Of a DNA stretch of 45,186 nt, positions 16,699 to 27,193 are shown piece by piece. The notes beneath the pieces are model-generated. The model was not told where the DNA came from. It saw only the letters and a list, made by a program, of their open reading frames with translations, and made no database searches. The DNA is from Gammaproteobacteria bacterium (GTDB lineage Bacteria > Pseudomonadota > Gammaproteobacteria > PS1 > Pseudothioglobaceae): assembly GCA_015659815.1 (NCBI GenBank), contig DQME01000193.1, positions 1 to 45,186 on the forward strand, in the 5' to 3' direction. A program made the translations under genes and the position numbers. Position 1 is the first letter of the stretch. Each line of letters opens with the position of its first letter.

Positions 16699-19173
16699 AT
16701 GCAGATAAATGCCAACTTAGATTATCTAAATTCAGACGACACAGTTGTATTTGCTAACAATAGACAGGTTCTTGCATTTCAATACACATGGAGTATTCAG
16801 AGAGGAGCATCTAGACTACCAAAGTTGTTTTCTTGGAAGCAGTATCTACTTGAATGTTGGGAACTAGAAAAGCCAGAATACCCTTTTAGGCTAATAACTG
16901 ACGATGAATCAAGATACCTAATATCAAAATCTATAACTAAATTTGGGCATGTAGCTCATACACAACTTGTAGATGAGGTTGTAAAAAATAATGACTACTG
17001 TTGTGCACATATTATCGAGCTATCGAAATTGCAGAATTGCAAAATTGAAGTAGTTGAATTATATTGCCGATGGATAAAAGAATACAGAAATATTAAAAGG
17101 TCACTTAACTTGGTTGATATAAATGACCTTACAAACTTAATATTAAAGAATAAAAACAAAAGTAAATCTATCCATGTTTATGGATTCAATAACCCTTCCC
17201 CTGCTCAGTTATCTATATTTGAGAATGCAGGTTACAAAGTAATCGAATCTGACAAATATAATAACACCATTAACAGGGTGTTTAGTACAACTCATGACGA
17301 AATAAGGAGTGCCGCTGTTTGGGCCAGATCAATACACTCTTCAGATCCTTCAAAATCAATTGCTATTGTTTGTCCACAACTCGGTAGTCTTTATTACCAA
17401 ATTAAATCAACACTTGACCAAGAGTTCGATAACTTGCTAACTGAAACTGGCCAAAAGTCATTCAACATCTCCTTGGGATTGCCATTGATTCAATACCCAT
17501 TGGTTCAAAACCTGTTGTCCATTCTCGATCTAAGTAGACAGATAAAACTGAACAATATTAAAAAGGATACTTTTGCTGAGGTAGCGTCATCAGTTTATGT
17601 GACTGGACACAGCACTGAAAGAAATCAACGCGTACTATTATTAAACAAAGTTTTATCTTTGCCTACTGATAATTTTAAATTATCTACTATCAAAAAATAT
17701 CTAGCGAAATGTCCAACAATGGATGATGTAATTTATAGGGCTAGTAAAACGACAAAAGGATATGATTCTTATGATGTTCATCTTGAAGAATTTAATAAAA
17801 CATTGCAATTATGGGGTTTTGCCACAAGCAGGCCTCTTTCTAGTGTTGAATATCAATTATTTAATAAGTATTTAGAGACAAGTCTTCACCTTAATAGGCT
17901 GTCACATTACGACAAAAAAGTCAAATACGGTGACGCTATGAAAGAGTTAAAGAGATTACTCAGTAAGGTAATTTTTCAGGCTAAGGCCGGTGAAACTAAA
18001 GTCCAAATACTTGGCTCTCTTGAGGCCGATGGCTTACACTTTGATGAGGCCTGGGTTATGGGTATGACAAAAAATTTTCTTCCTCCAAAGATAAACTCTC
18101 CGAGATTCATTCCTTTCTATATTAGTTCCGAACACGGAATACCTCATTGCAATTATGAGCTAGCATCTCAAGATGCACAAAAAACCATAACAAACCTACA
18201 ATCCCTATCTAAGGAGGTAGTTTTTTCTTACGCAATAAACGACAACGAAGAGGAGCAACTGCCTAGCCCTTTAGTTGAGTTCGATGACAAGATAGAGCAA
18301 GTAAATTATAAAGATACAGAAATATTAGAACTTCAGAGTATAGATGACTCTATTACCAAGGACCATGAAAGCAAAAAAATAAGGTCCGGAGTTACAGTAT
18401 TGAGAGACCAAATGGGATGTCCATTCAAAGGGTTTGTTCATAGATTAAATATTGATAAGTTTGATACTCCAAGTGTCGGGATAGATAGACGTGAGCAAGG
18501 AACAATCATACATAACGCTTTGCATTATATATACCAGGATATAAGGTCCCATGATTGTTTAACTAAATTAAATAGGTCTGAGTTGGACAAAATAATTGAC
18601 TCAAAAATAAATCTAGCTCTAAGAGATACTTCCAGCTCTGGATTTAAGAAAATAGAAAAAATAAGAGTAACAGAACTTATCAGACAGTTTATTGAACAGG
18701 ACAAGCTGCGCGAGGGTTTTGAAGTATTATCAACAGAGGAGACTATAAGTACCGATATCGCTGGACTTGTTTTTGACACAAGACTGGATAGGCTGGACAA
18801 GATGCCAAATGGTAACAAAATAGTTTTTGATTACAAGACTGGAAATACATCAATATCTAACTGGTGTAATGAATATATTAGAGAGCCTCAGCTACCAATT
18901 TATGCAGTTAACAATAATACTGAAGGAGCTGCATTTATAGAGCTAAAATCAAACAAGGTTTCATTCAAGGGGTTATCCAAGGATAAAGAGTCTATTCCAA
19001 CCCAACAAAGACACAAGAATTCATGTCAAGAATGGGATGAGCAGGTTGCACTTTGGAAAATAAAGCTAGATGCGGCTAGTCGCGACTTTCAACATGGAGT
19101 GGCTAATGTGTCGCCTTATAAGGGTGCATGTGATAATTGCGAAAATGACTCACTTTGTAGAGTTGATAAATGA
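16699..19173 (+). CDS. AddB/RecB-like PD-(D/E)XK nuclease (probable DNA repair protein)
   Basis: C-terminal FDTRLDRLDKMPNGNKIVFDYKTGN nuclease motif; Cys in QMGCPFKGF and CDNCENDSLC consistent with an AddB-type Fe-S nuclease domain. Confidence 0.8.
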   Translation: MQINANLDYLNSDDTVVFANNRQVLAFQYTWSIQRGASRLPKLFSWKQYLLECWELEKPEYPFRLITDDESRYLISKSITKFGHVAHTQLVDEVVKNNDYCCAHIIELSKLQNCKIEVVELYCRWIKEYRNIKRSLNLVDINDLTNLILKNKNKSKSIHVYGFNNPSPAQLSIFENAGYKVIESDKYNNTINRVFSTTHDEIRSAAVWARSIHSSDPSKSIAIVCPQLGSLYYQIKSTLDQEFDNLLTETGQKSFNISLGLPLIQYPLVQNLLSILDLSRQIKLNNIKKDTFAEVASSVYVTGHSTERNQRVLLLNKVLSLPTDNFKLSTIKKYLAKCPTMDDVIYRASKTTKGYDSYDVHLEEFNKTLQLWGFATSRPLSSVEYQLFNKYLETSLHLNRLSHYDKKVKYGDAMKELKRLLSKVIFQAKAGETKVQILGSLEADGLHFDEAWVMGMTKNFLPPKINSPRFIPFYISSEHGIPHCNYELASQDAQKTITNLQSLSKEVVFSYAINDNEEEQLPSPLVEFDDKIEQVNYKDTEILELQSIDDSITKDHESKKIRSGVTVLRDQMGCPFKGFVHRLNIDKFDTPSVGIDRREQGTIIHNALHYIYQDIRSHDCLTKLNRSELDKIIDSKINLALRDTSSSGFKKIEKIRVTELIRQFIEQDKLREGFEVLSTEETISTDIAGLVFDTRLDRLDKMPNGNKIVFDYKTGNTSISNWCNEYIREPQLPIYAVNNNTEGAAFIELKSNKVSFKGLSKDKESIPTQQRHKNSCQEWDEQVALWKIKLDAASRDFQHGVANVSPYKGACDNCENDSLCRVDK

Positions 19174-20250
19174 ATCAATGACTATGTTTTTTTGATCCTT
19201 GATAGACTCTGCAATATTGTTTTTATCAAGTTCAGATGTATCTATATTGCTTAACAAGTCTCTCAATTCAAGTATAGGAGACACGTCAACATCAATTAAA
19301 CCAAACACAGTCATTAAGTCAGAGAACCTGTCTTTTCGCCTTAAAGCGTCTGAACCAATAAAAAATTCAAAAATAGCTTCTTTCTTTTGTTCAGAAAATG
19401 TTTTCATAAAATCTGAATATTTACTTGTCAATAGCGCAAGATCCTTATAGTTCTTTGGACATTTAATTGAATCACAAAGGAACTCTATGCTGGACAATTC
19501 CTCATTCTTTAGCCATATTGAAAATTTAATATGAGGACTATAGCCTCTTAAATTGTCTAAAAACTCAAAGCTATTAGTATGACTAATATGTACACTGTCA
19601 TTGTACAGGCTTGAAAATACTTTATGGTAAGCGCCACAAGAAAATAATACCTTGAAGAATGCAGATGGCGTGTCGTATGATAATGCCTCGTCTAGCTCTT
19701 TAAATACTCTCTCAGGCACCAATGCATCAACCTCACCACTTACAACCATCTGTTTCATTAAGTTATGCGTTTCATGTGCTAACTTAAAGCCAAATGATTT
19801 GAATCTGGATGCAAATCGAGCCACTCTTAATACTCTAACTGGATCTTCAGAAAAGGCACTAGAAATATGCCTCAACGTGCCATCATCAAGATCCTTTTGG
19901 CCGCTATACGGGTCGATAAATTCCCCCGTGCCATTTAATTGGGCTATAGCATTTATAGTTAGATCGCGCCTAGAGAGATCTTGCTCTAAGGTAACTCCAC
20001 TTGAGGTGTCAAACTCAAATCCAGTGTATCCAGGATCCACACTTCTCTCCAGCCTAGCTAGTGCGTACTCTTCATTACTATCTGGGTGCAGAAATACTGG
20101 AAAACCTTTCCCTACTTGTCGATAACCAAGGCTAGACAGTTCTTCCATAGAGGAGCCTACCACGAGCCAATCGTTTTCGGTATCTTTATTATAAATACCT
20201 AACAATTTGTCCCTCACTGCGCCGCCAACTAAATATACTTCCACACTCAT
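19150..20250 (-). CDS. cca: CCA tRNA nucleotidyltransferase
   Basis: VYLVGGAVRDKLLG, DLSRRDLTINAIA, FSEDPVRVLRVARFASRF; 24-bp convergent overlap with preceding gene. Confidence 0.95.
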   Translation of the reverse strand: MSVEVYLVGGAVRDKLLGIYNKDTENDWLVVGSSMEELSSLGYRQVGKGFPVFLHPDSNEEYALARLERSVDPGYTGFEFDTSSGVTLEQDLSRRDLTINAIAQLNGTGEFIDPYSGQKDLDDGTLRHISSAFSEDPVRVLRVARFASRFKSFGFKLAHETHNLMKQMVVSGEVDALVPERVFKELDEALSYDTPSAFFKVLFSCGAYHKVFSSLYNDSVHISHTNSFEFLDNLRGYSPHIKFSIWLKNEELSSIEFLCDSIKCPKNYKDLALLTSKYSDFMKTFSEQKKEAIFEFFIGSDALRRKDRFSDLMTVFGLIDVDVSPILELRDLLSNIDTSELDKNNIAESIKDQKNIVIDSFINSTK

Positions 20251-20284
20251 ATTTTTTACATATCAAATGCAATATAATACACGA

Positions 20285-20656
20285 ATGGGTTTGAATAATA
20301 AGCTAACACCTGAACAGCACAGGGTTACCCAGGAGTGTGGCACTGAGCCTGCCTTTACGGGAAAATACTATAACCACAACGAAGATGGTGACTACGTTTG
20401 TGTTTGTTGTAACCAGATACTCTTTTCTTCAATAACAAAGTTTGACTCTGGTAGTGGTTGGCCAAGTTTTTTTGACATCACAAAGATTGAAAGCGTTAAA
20501 TTGATTGATGATAACTCTTATGGTTATCTAAGGATTGAGGTGCGATGCGCGCAATGCGATGCACACCTTGGGCACGTGTTTGATGACGGCCCTGGACCTA
20601 ATGGAAAGCGCTACTGCATTAACTCTGCGTCCCTAAATTTTGTAGAAGAATCATAA
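20285..20656 (+). CDS. msrB: Peptide-methionine (R)-S-oxide reductase MsrB
   Basis: CVCC/CAQC zinc ligands, HLGHVFDDGPGPNGKRYCINSASL; start re-set from 20207 to ATG 20285 (MGLNNKLTPEQ) because the longer ORF overlaps cca. Confidence 0.93.
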   Translation: MGLNNKLTPEQHRVTQECGTEPAFTGKYYNHNEDGDYVCVCCNQILFSSITKFDSGSGWPSFFDITKIESVKLIDDNSYGYLRIEVRCAQCDAHLGHVFDDGPGPNGKRYCINSASLNFVEES

Positions 20657-21279
20657 TGCCCAAACCCATTGCAATCGCCATAACTGGCGCATCTGGAATG
20701 CCATACGTTATTTCATTGCTTAGTAATCTTATCAAAACTGAAAAATTGATATACGTAATGATATCACAAGCAGCCAGCACAGTCATTGCGATGGAGACAG
20801 AACTAAAGATTGGTAACGATACCTCGACAATAGAAAAAAATTTGACCGATTATTTGAATGCAAAAAAAGGACAAATCAAAGTTTTCTCAAAGAACCAATG
20901 GACTGCACCAGTCGCATCAGGTTCGAACCCTCCACGAGCTATGGTGGTGTGTCCTTGCACTATGAGCACATTGTCTGCTATTGCAAATGGCAGCGCAGAC
21001 AACCTAATGCATCGCGCTGCAGATGTAGTAATTAAAGAGCAAAAAAAACTAATTATAGTGCCAAGAGAAACCCCTTATTCTGCAATTCATTTAGAAAACA
21101 TGCTTAAACTTGCACGCCTCGGAGTGGTGATAATGGATGCAAACCCAGCATTCTACCAAAAACCAAAAAATATTGACGACATGGTCAATTTTGTTGTTGC
21201 TAGGATATTAGACCACCTAGGAGTGGAACACAGTCTACAAGCACCTTGGCAAGAAGACTTAAACCACATCCCAGAATAA
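20656..21279 (+). CDS. ubiX: Flavin prenyltransferase UbiX
   Basis: IAITGASGMPYVISLL, VVCPCTMSTLSAIANG, IVPRETPYSAIHLENMLKL. Confidence 0.95.
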   Translation: MPKPIAIAITGASGMPYVISLLSNLIKTEKLIYVMISQAASTVIAMETELKIGNDTSTIEKNLTDYLNAKKGQIKVFSKNQWTAPVASGSNPPRAMVVCPCTMSTLSAIANGSADNLMHRAADVVIKEQKKLIIVPRETPYSAIHLENMLKLARLGVVIMDANPAFYQKPKNIDDMVNFVVARILDHLGVEHSLQAPWQEDLNHIPE

Positions 21280-21319
21280 AGAGAAAACTTAATTTAGAAG
21301 ATACACTCTATACCTATTA

Positions 21320-22102
21320 TTAATAAATAATAACCATAAGACCTAAAAAACCTAAAAATATAGAGAACCCTTTTTTCAGATTCTTACTGTTGACTATGTG
21401 AGTAACTTTGGCACCCAATGGTGCGAACAATACACTCGCAACTACTATACTAGTCAAGGCCTTTAAATGGATAAATCCTAAACCTCCAGTAGCCCCTTCA
21501 ACTCCATAACCGGCAACTATAAAGCCAACACTCCCAGCTATTGCTATAGGCATACCTACTGCCGCAGATGTGGCAATCGCATTTTTTATTTCAACATTAT
21601 TGTAAGCCAAAAAAGGCGTAGTCATTGTGCCACCCCCAATACCAACAACAGCTGACACTAGCCCAATGATATAACCAACCACCAACCAAACCCACCTAGC
21701 TAGGCTATCTACATGGCCAGAAGCACTCAAACTAAACCACATTATAAGTGCAACAGAGAACTCAAAAAATGCAAAAAATAGACGTAAAAAATCAAAACTC
21801 AAATACTTAGCAATAATTGCCCCGCTATACGCTCCAAGCAATATTGTTGGCGTGAGTTTAATAAAATTATTCCAAAGTATTGCCTTGTGCTTGTGGTGAG
21901 CCCAAACACTAGATATTGAAGTAAACACAATGGCAGCCAAGGCGGTACCTATTGCAGTATGCATCAGTACTGATTGATCAATACTATCTGCTAATATATA
22001 CAAAAGTGCTGGGACCATAATTAGCCCCCCTCCTACGCCCAATAGTCCAGCTACAAAGCCCGAAAATGCGCCAATAAAAATTAATGGTACTATTTCAACC
22101 AA
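21320..22102 (-). CDS. TauE/SafE family sulfite exporter-like membrane protein
   Basis: GFVAGLLGVGGGLIMVPALL and GLVSAVVGIGGGTMTTPFL repeats. Confidence 0.9.
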   Translation of the reverse strand: MVEIVPLIFIGAFSGFVAGLLGVGGGLIMVPALLYILADSIDQSVLMHTAIGTALAAIVFTSISSVWAHHKHKAILWNNFIKLTPTILLGAYSGAIIAKYLSFDFLRLFFAFFEFSVALIMWFSLSASGHVDSLARWVWLVVGYIIGLVSAVVGIGGGTMTTPFLAYNNVEIKNAIATSAAVGMPIAIAGSVGFIVAGYGVEGATGGLGFIHLKALTSIVVASVLFAPLGAKVTHIVNSKNLKKGFSIFLGFLGLMVIIY

Positions 22103-22818
22103 GTACTAACTTCTGATATCAATAAATCGTCTTGGTTATTAAAGAAGTGGTCAGCATTTACCATTTTTTGAGTATAGTTCTGGTTATGTTTTGATGCATT
22201 AATTTTGTCTTTGGTTGAGCTCAAAACTGATTCTAGATCTTCATTTCCATACAAGTCGAGTACTGCTAAATCTATATTTGACAAGAACTGGACAGCATTT
22301 CTACCCATACCGACCGCAACAAACTTCTCAAAAGTGTGCTTGTTGTTGGCCAAGAAATGTGTAGACATTACTGTACCTAAACTGTGCCCAATTAAGGTGG
22401 TTGGATTAAAGCCTTCTCCCTTCAAGTATTTGACAGCAGACATAATTCTGCGCCCAGCACCAGGAAATAAAGGTTTATAGTCATCCCCATGCATGCCATT
22501 TTCAAGCACCGGCATTTGGATTGAAAGTGTGTTGAACCCATTCTCTGTGAGACCAACCCTTAGTGGCTGTATTACCTGGGTCCAGTCAGGGTGGACTCCA
22601 GTTCCATGAACAATAATTGCCGCCTCATTACCTTCCGATTCGTCCTCCGTAAATATTGTAAAAAATTCATGCTCATCGACACTTAGCCATACCGAATCTC
22701 CATCAAGAATAGACTCCTCAACCTGCTCAGCCCAGCGAGCCTCTTTGGCATAGTCTGGAGATGATGCAGATATAGCCATACTGCTTATGAAAAACAACAA
22801 AAAGAATAATTTTTTCAT
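22090..22818 (-). CDS. Exported alpha/beta hydrolase (DUF3530-like)
   Basis: Signal peptide; IIVHGTGVHPDW oxyanion-type and LIGHSLGTVM nucleophile elbow; 13-bp overlap with downstream gene. Confidence 0.75.
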   Translation of the reverse strand: MKKLFFLLFFISSMAISASSPDYAKEARWAEQVEESILDGDSVWLSVDEHEFFTIFTEDESEGNEAAIIVHGTGVHPDWTQVIQPLRVGLTENGFNTLSIQMPVLENGMHGDDYKPLFPGAGRRIMSAVKYLKGEGFNPTTLIGHSLGTVMSTHFLANNKHTFEKFVAVGMGRNAVQFLSNIDLAVLDLYGNEDLESVLSSTKDKINASKHNQNYTQKMVNADHFFNNQDDLLISEVSTWLK

Positions 22819-22902
22819 TTTATATCTCCTAATAAATAATTAAACAATAAACATAAAACTTATAATCCAGACAACACTGAATTCACTCTTAATATGATAG
22901 TT

Positions 22903-22908
22903 TATAAT
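22903..22908 (+). promoter_or_regulatory. Candidate -10 element of tdk
   Basis: TATAAT at 22903-22908; -35 poorly matched (TTCACT, short spacer). Confidence 0.4.
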
Positions 22909-22935
22909 AATGTTTTTAGCAATCAGTACATCGTT

Positions 22936-23517
22936 TTGGCACAACTTTATTTTTACTATTCTTCGATGAATGCAGGCAAATCTACATCCTTGCTTCAGTC
23001 TGCATACAACTATAAGGAGCAAGGAATGAATCCTATGATCCTGTCTGCTGCTATCGATGACAGGTATGGAGTAGGAAAAGTTACCTCTAGAATAGGGTTA
23101 GAGGCAGGAGCACACCTTTTCTGCACAGACGACGATATACTATCATTAATATCAAAACAAAACACTATACATCCAATTGACTGTGTATTAATTGACGAGA
23201 GCCAATTTCTAAGCAGAGAACAAGTAAAGCAACTATGTCAAGTGGTTGATAAGTTAGATATACCTGTATTGTGCTACGGAATTCGAACAGACTTTAGTGG
23301 TGAGCTTTTCCCTGGTAGTCAGTACTTATTAGCATGGGCTGACAATATTAATGAACTTAAAACTGTGTGCCACTGTGGACGTAAAGCAACTATGGTTGTA
23401 CGCCTTGATACTGATGGTACAATTGTTAGTGATGGGGATCAGGTTGTAATTGGGGGTAATGACCAATATCAATCAATGTGTAGGCGTCATTTTGCTGAAC
23501 ATATCTGGTCTCAATAA
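22936..23517 (+). CDS. tdk: Thymidine kinase
   Basis: (L)[39 protein letters not shown]; probable TTG start at 22936 rather than the ATG at 22894. Confidence 0.92.
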   Translation: MAQLYFYYSSMNAGKSTSLLQSAYNYKEQGMNPMILSAAIDDRYGVGKVTSRIGLEAGAHLFCTDDDILSLISKQNTIHPIDCVLIDESQFLSREQVKQLCQVVDKLDIPVLCYGIRTDFSGELFPGSQYLLAWADNINELKTVCHCGRKATMVVRLDTDGTIVSDGDQVVIGGNDQYQSMCRRHFAEHIWSQ

Positions 23518-23530
23518 AATAAATGAGTAC

Positions 23531-24721
23531 TTACACTTTCTTAAAAATGCCTGCCGCACCCATGCCGGTGCCGATACACATAGAAATCATGCCATATTCA
23601 ACATTGTTTCTTTGCATGGCAGAAACCAAAGTTGCTGTCCTGATTGCGCCAGTTGCGCCTAGCGGGTGGCCAAGGGCAATAGCGCCACCTTGCGGATTGA
23701 CTTTTTCTTTGTCCAAGTCGAGCTCATTAATAACAGCAAGCGCCTGAGCAGCAAAAGCCTCGTTAAGCTCTATCCAGCCAATATCATCCAATGTTAACCC
23801 AGCCTTCTCAAGTGCTTTAGGAATCGCCTTCACCGGACCAATTCCCATGATTTCTGCAGGCACACCTGCAACAGCGTAGGCTACGAACTCTACCTTCGGT
23901 GTTAAATTGTATTTCTTAACAGCAGCTTCACTAGCGATCAATACCGCCGCAGCACCGTCTGACATTTGCGAGCTTGTGGCTGCCGTGACTGAGCCTTCTT
24001 GTGCAAACACTGTTCTTAATTTACCTAAAGACTCTATGCTGCTCCCTTCTCTGGGTCCCTCATCCTGCGACACAACATTAGTCTTAGTGTTGTATTCTTT
24101 GGTTTCAGGTGCATAAGATGTCTGTGTAATTGTTATTGGGGAAATTTCATCTGAAAATAGATTTTCACTATTGGCTTTAAGTGCTCTTTGGTGACTCTCA
24201 AGAGCAAAAGCATCTTGATCATCACGAGAAATATTATATTTATCAGCAACCTTTTCTGCCGTTAAACCCATACCGTAAGCAATGGAAATGTTCTCATCTT
24301 CTGCAGTTACTTTTGGGTTGACCGATGGCTTAAATCCCATCATCGGCACAGTACTCATGCTCTCTACACCAGCCGCTACCACTAAGTCAGCTGATCCTGA
24401 TTTGACCATCTCAGCAGCATTCGCAACAGCTTGTAAGCCAGAAGCACAGAAACGATTCAAGGTATAAGCTGGAGTGGTATCTGGCAAACCTGCAAGCAGT
24501 GTTGCGATGCGTGCAACATTAAGGCCTTGGGGGCCTTCTGGCATTGCACAACCAACAATAACATCATCGATATTATTTTTTACTTCGTCGCCATTGCTCA
24601 GTGGAGAAAAAACACTATCGATAGAGTGAACCAACAAATCATCCGCTCTGGTTTTAGATAAACTGCCTCGCACTTTACCAACTGGTGTTCTTTTTGCCTC
24701 AATAATATAAGCTTTTGTCAT
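23531..24721 (-). CDS. fadA: Acetyl-CoA C-acyltransferase (3-ketoacyl-CoA thiolase)
   Basis: [31 protein letters not shown] thiolase signatures; ATG at 24721 preferred to TTG at 24733. Confidence 0.93.
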   Translation of the reverse strand: MTKAYIIEAKRTPVGKVRGSLSKTRADDLLVHSIDSVFSPLSNGDEVKNNIDDVIVGCAMPEGPQGLNVARIATLLAGLPDTTPAYTLNRFCASGLQAVANAAEMVKSGSADLVVAAGVESMSTVPMMGFKPSVNPKVTAEDENISIAYGMGLTAEKVADKYNISRDDQDAFALESHQRALKANSENLFSDEISPITITQTSYAPETKEYNTKTNVVSQDEGPREGSSIESLGKLRTVFAQEGSVTAATSSQMSDGAAAVLIASEAAVKKYNLTPKVEFVAYAVAGVPAEIMGIGPVKAIPKALEKAGLTLDDIGWIELNEAFAAQALAVINELDLDKEKVNPQGGAIALGHPLGATGAIRTATLVSAMQRNNVEYGMISMCIGTGMGAAGIFKKV

Positions 24722-24733
24722 TCTATTCTCCAA

Positions 24734-27172
24734 TTAATTGCGCAATGGCTTGTTGTTTCTTAATATAAATTCAACCCTATCCTGAGTTTTTTCCGTAGCC
24801 AGAAGCTCTAAGAAGGCGGCACTTTCTAAATCAATTATTGCCTCTGAATTAACAACACTGTTTTCATCAACCGCCGAAACCGTCATAACTCGTGCAACTC
24901 GATTGACGCAAAATTTATCGTGATCAGAAATAAAACCACCCTCATGAAGGTTGGCAATTTGCGCCATCATATTTGCATAACCCGCTTTACCCGCAACTTT
25001 AAAGGCCTCATCTCGAGGCGCTTTATAGCCAGATTCCAGCATCGCAACTGCTTGCTGTTTTGCAACGTAGAGCAATTCATTTGCATTGGCGATAATAATA
25101 TCGTCGGCTTTTAAATAGCCCATATCCTTGGCCTCTAATGAGCTTATCGAAACTTTTGCCATCGCAATTTGCTCAAAATACTTAGCCAACAATGGGAAAA
25201 TATCATCCCCCTCTTTGTTGGTGTATGCACGTAGTGCCATTTCCTTCGAGCCACAGGCTGCAGGCAACAACCCCACACTAACCTCAACCAAGCCAATGTA
25301 TGAGTTCATAGAAGATACAACACGATTACAATGAAGAAGCAATTCACAACCGCCACCAAGCGCCAAACCGTCAACCGCTGCTACAGTTAGGATCTTTCCA
25401 TGTTTAAGGCGCATCATCATTTTCTGTAGCATGCCAACTGTTCTCTTAACCGAGGCGAGTTCTCCCACTTTTGGTAGGTCAGGATTCAACACTTCAAAGG
25501 CTTTTTTCTTTGCCATGGCGGTTAATCCTGGTTCTTTTTCAAGTAAGCCTAGTTTCACTGCTGAGATGATTTCGAAAAGATTTGCACCCGCACAAAAATG
25601 TTCTTTTTCTTGCTTAAAGATCAACGCATGAAAACCATTCTCTTCAAGATAATCAAGCGCCTTATCAATATCCTGAATAACCGCAAAACTAATAACATTC
25701 ATTTTTGTATTAAATGAAATGCTTGCAATACCTTCACCAAGGTCAATTAATTTAGTGCTTTCACTATCGAGCAAAATATTCTGCTCATGAGCCCTCTCTC
25801 CAGCAAGGATTGGCTTGAAGAGTTGTCTTTCATATACAGGGTGTGTTGATCTAGGAGCGTACGTGCCAAGAGCTGGATTAAAAGCACCATCCTCACAATA
25901 GACGTATGAACAATTCAGTGCCCACTGAGGCAATTCTACCGATCCAAGTGTCTTGCCCTTAGCAATATCGCTTAAAAGCATACCACGAATCGCTTCCCAG
26001 CCCACCAATTGCGCTTGCTCAAAAATACCACAACCCCAAGCAAATCCAGACCTAAGTGCCATATCGACGCAACGAACAGTGTCTGCAATATACTCTAACT
26101 GATAACAAGAATAATGGAAAACATCTCGGTGAACCGACCATAAAAACTGCGCTTGCGGATCATCACATTCTGCTAAAGCCAACAATGACTTCTCAATATT
26201 TCCGTTTTCTTTTAAAATCTTTTTAACAAGTGGGCTGATTGTATTATCCGAAAGACGGTAATCGCCAAGACCAGTATCAAATACATAAATATCTTTGCCG
26301 CGCTTTTCGTAAATACCTTTTCTAGTTTTGCTGCCTAACGCGCCTTGCTCAATCAAGCCCTCTACCCAGCCAGGTAATTTGAATAGCTCTAACCAAGGAT
26401 CTTCTTTGGCATTATCAAAAATATTTTTGACCACGTTTTTCATCACGTCAAGTCCAACAACATCCAGAGTTCTGAATGAAGCACTGGCTGGTCGACCGAT
26501 CCTCTTCCCAGTCAGTGCATCAACAGTATCAGGTGATAGGCCGAAATCCTCAGCATGCTTTAGAACTGCCATAAAGGAGAATACACCAATTCTGTTTCCA
26601 ATAAACGCAGGATTATCGTTTGCGTATACCACCTCTTTACCCAGTGCAGAAGTAATAAAACCTTCTGCCTTATGGAGTAACTTTTCATCACTGTAATTTG
26701 TTCTAATCAGCTCCACTAGGGGTAAATACCTTGGTGGGTTGAAAAAATGCACACCAAAGATGCGACTTCTTAACGATTTTGGTGCGTGCTCAGCAATAGC
26801 ATTAATAGACAAACCAGAAGTGTTAGTTACCAAAATAGCGTCATCCCTAACAAAAGGGCTGATCTTGGCAAACAACTGTTTTTTAATATCTAAATTTTCA
26901 ACTATTGATTCCAAAATAAAATCACACTCAGACAACAACTCTAACGAGTCATAAGTGGCTGTTTTAATTGAATCAAGAATCGTTGGAATGGCCAAAGGTG
27001 TTGGCTTGAGCTTTTTCATTGTTTGTAGAGAAGCGTTAAGCGCTTCTTCTGACATATCAAACATGGTTACTTCGATGCCTAGGTTGGCAAAATGTGCGGC
27101 AATTTGCCCACCCATAGTGCCAGAACCGAGTACAGCTACCTTACTAAAAGTTTTGTCAAAATACTGTTTCAT
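24734..27172 (-). CDS. 3-hydroxyacyl-CoA dehydrogenase / enoyl-CoA hydratase, HCDH-first (FadN-like) architecture
   Basis: N-terminal VAVLGSGTMGGQIAAHFA NAD-binding motif; C-terminal crotonase domain (AAVDGLALGGGCELLLHCNRV). Confidence 0.92.
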   Translation of the reverse strand: MKQYFDKTFSKVAVLGSGTMGGQIAAHFANLGIEVTMFDMSEEALNASLQTMKKLKPTPLAIPTILDSIKTATYDSLELLSECDFILESIVENLDIKKQLFAKISPFVRDDAILVTNTSGLSINAIAEHAPKSLRSRIFGVHFFNPPRYLPLVELIRTNYSDEKLLHKAEGFITSALGKEVVYANDNPAFIGNRIGVFSFMAVLKHAEDFGLSPDTVDALTGKRIGRPASASFRTLDVVGLDVMKNVVKNIFDNAKEDPWLELFKLPGWVEGLIEQGALGSKTRKGIYEKRGKDIYVFDTGLGDYRLSDNTISPLVKKILKENGNIEKSLLALAECDDPQAQFLWSVHRDVFHYSCYQLEYIADTVRCVDMALRSGFAWGCGIFEQAQLVGWEAIRGMLLSDIAKGKTLGSVELPQWALNCSYVYCEDGAFNPALGTYAPRSTHPVYERQLFKPILAGERAHEQNILLDSESTKLIDLGEGIASISFNTKMNVISFAVIQDIDKALDYLEENGFHALIFKQEKEHFCAGANLFEIISAVKLGLLEKEPGLTAMAKKKAFEVLNPDLPKVGELASVKRTVGMLQKMMMRLKHGKILTVAAVDGLALGGGCELLLHCNRVVSSMNSYIGLVEVSVGLLPAACGSKEMALRAYTNKEGDDIFPLLAKYFEQIAMAKVSISSLEAKDMGYLKADDIIIANANELLYVAKQQAVAMLESGYKAPRDEAFKVAGKAGYANMMAQIANLHEGGFISDHDKFCVNRVARVMTVSAVDENSVVNSEAIIDLESAAFLELLATEKTQDRVEFILRNNKPLRN

Positions 27173-27193
27173 GATTACCTTATTATTATAAAT

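Noticed and set aside
16699-19173. Cas4 or anti-phage nuclease
   Set aside because: Size, motif placement and housekeeping neighbours fit an AddB-like DNA repair protein; no cas genes or repeats nearby
19652-20125. 157-aa plus-strand ORF
   Set aside because: Antisense to cca, no domain-like pattern
20207-20284. 26-aa N-terminal extension of MsrB in the ORF track
   Set aside because: Overlaps the cca start antisense and does not match MsrB N-termini; ATG at 20285 is better
21317-21333. Inverted repeat TTATTA-ATAAA-TAATAA at the TauE/SafE stop
   Set aside because: Pure AT, low stability, expected by chance in such sequence
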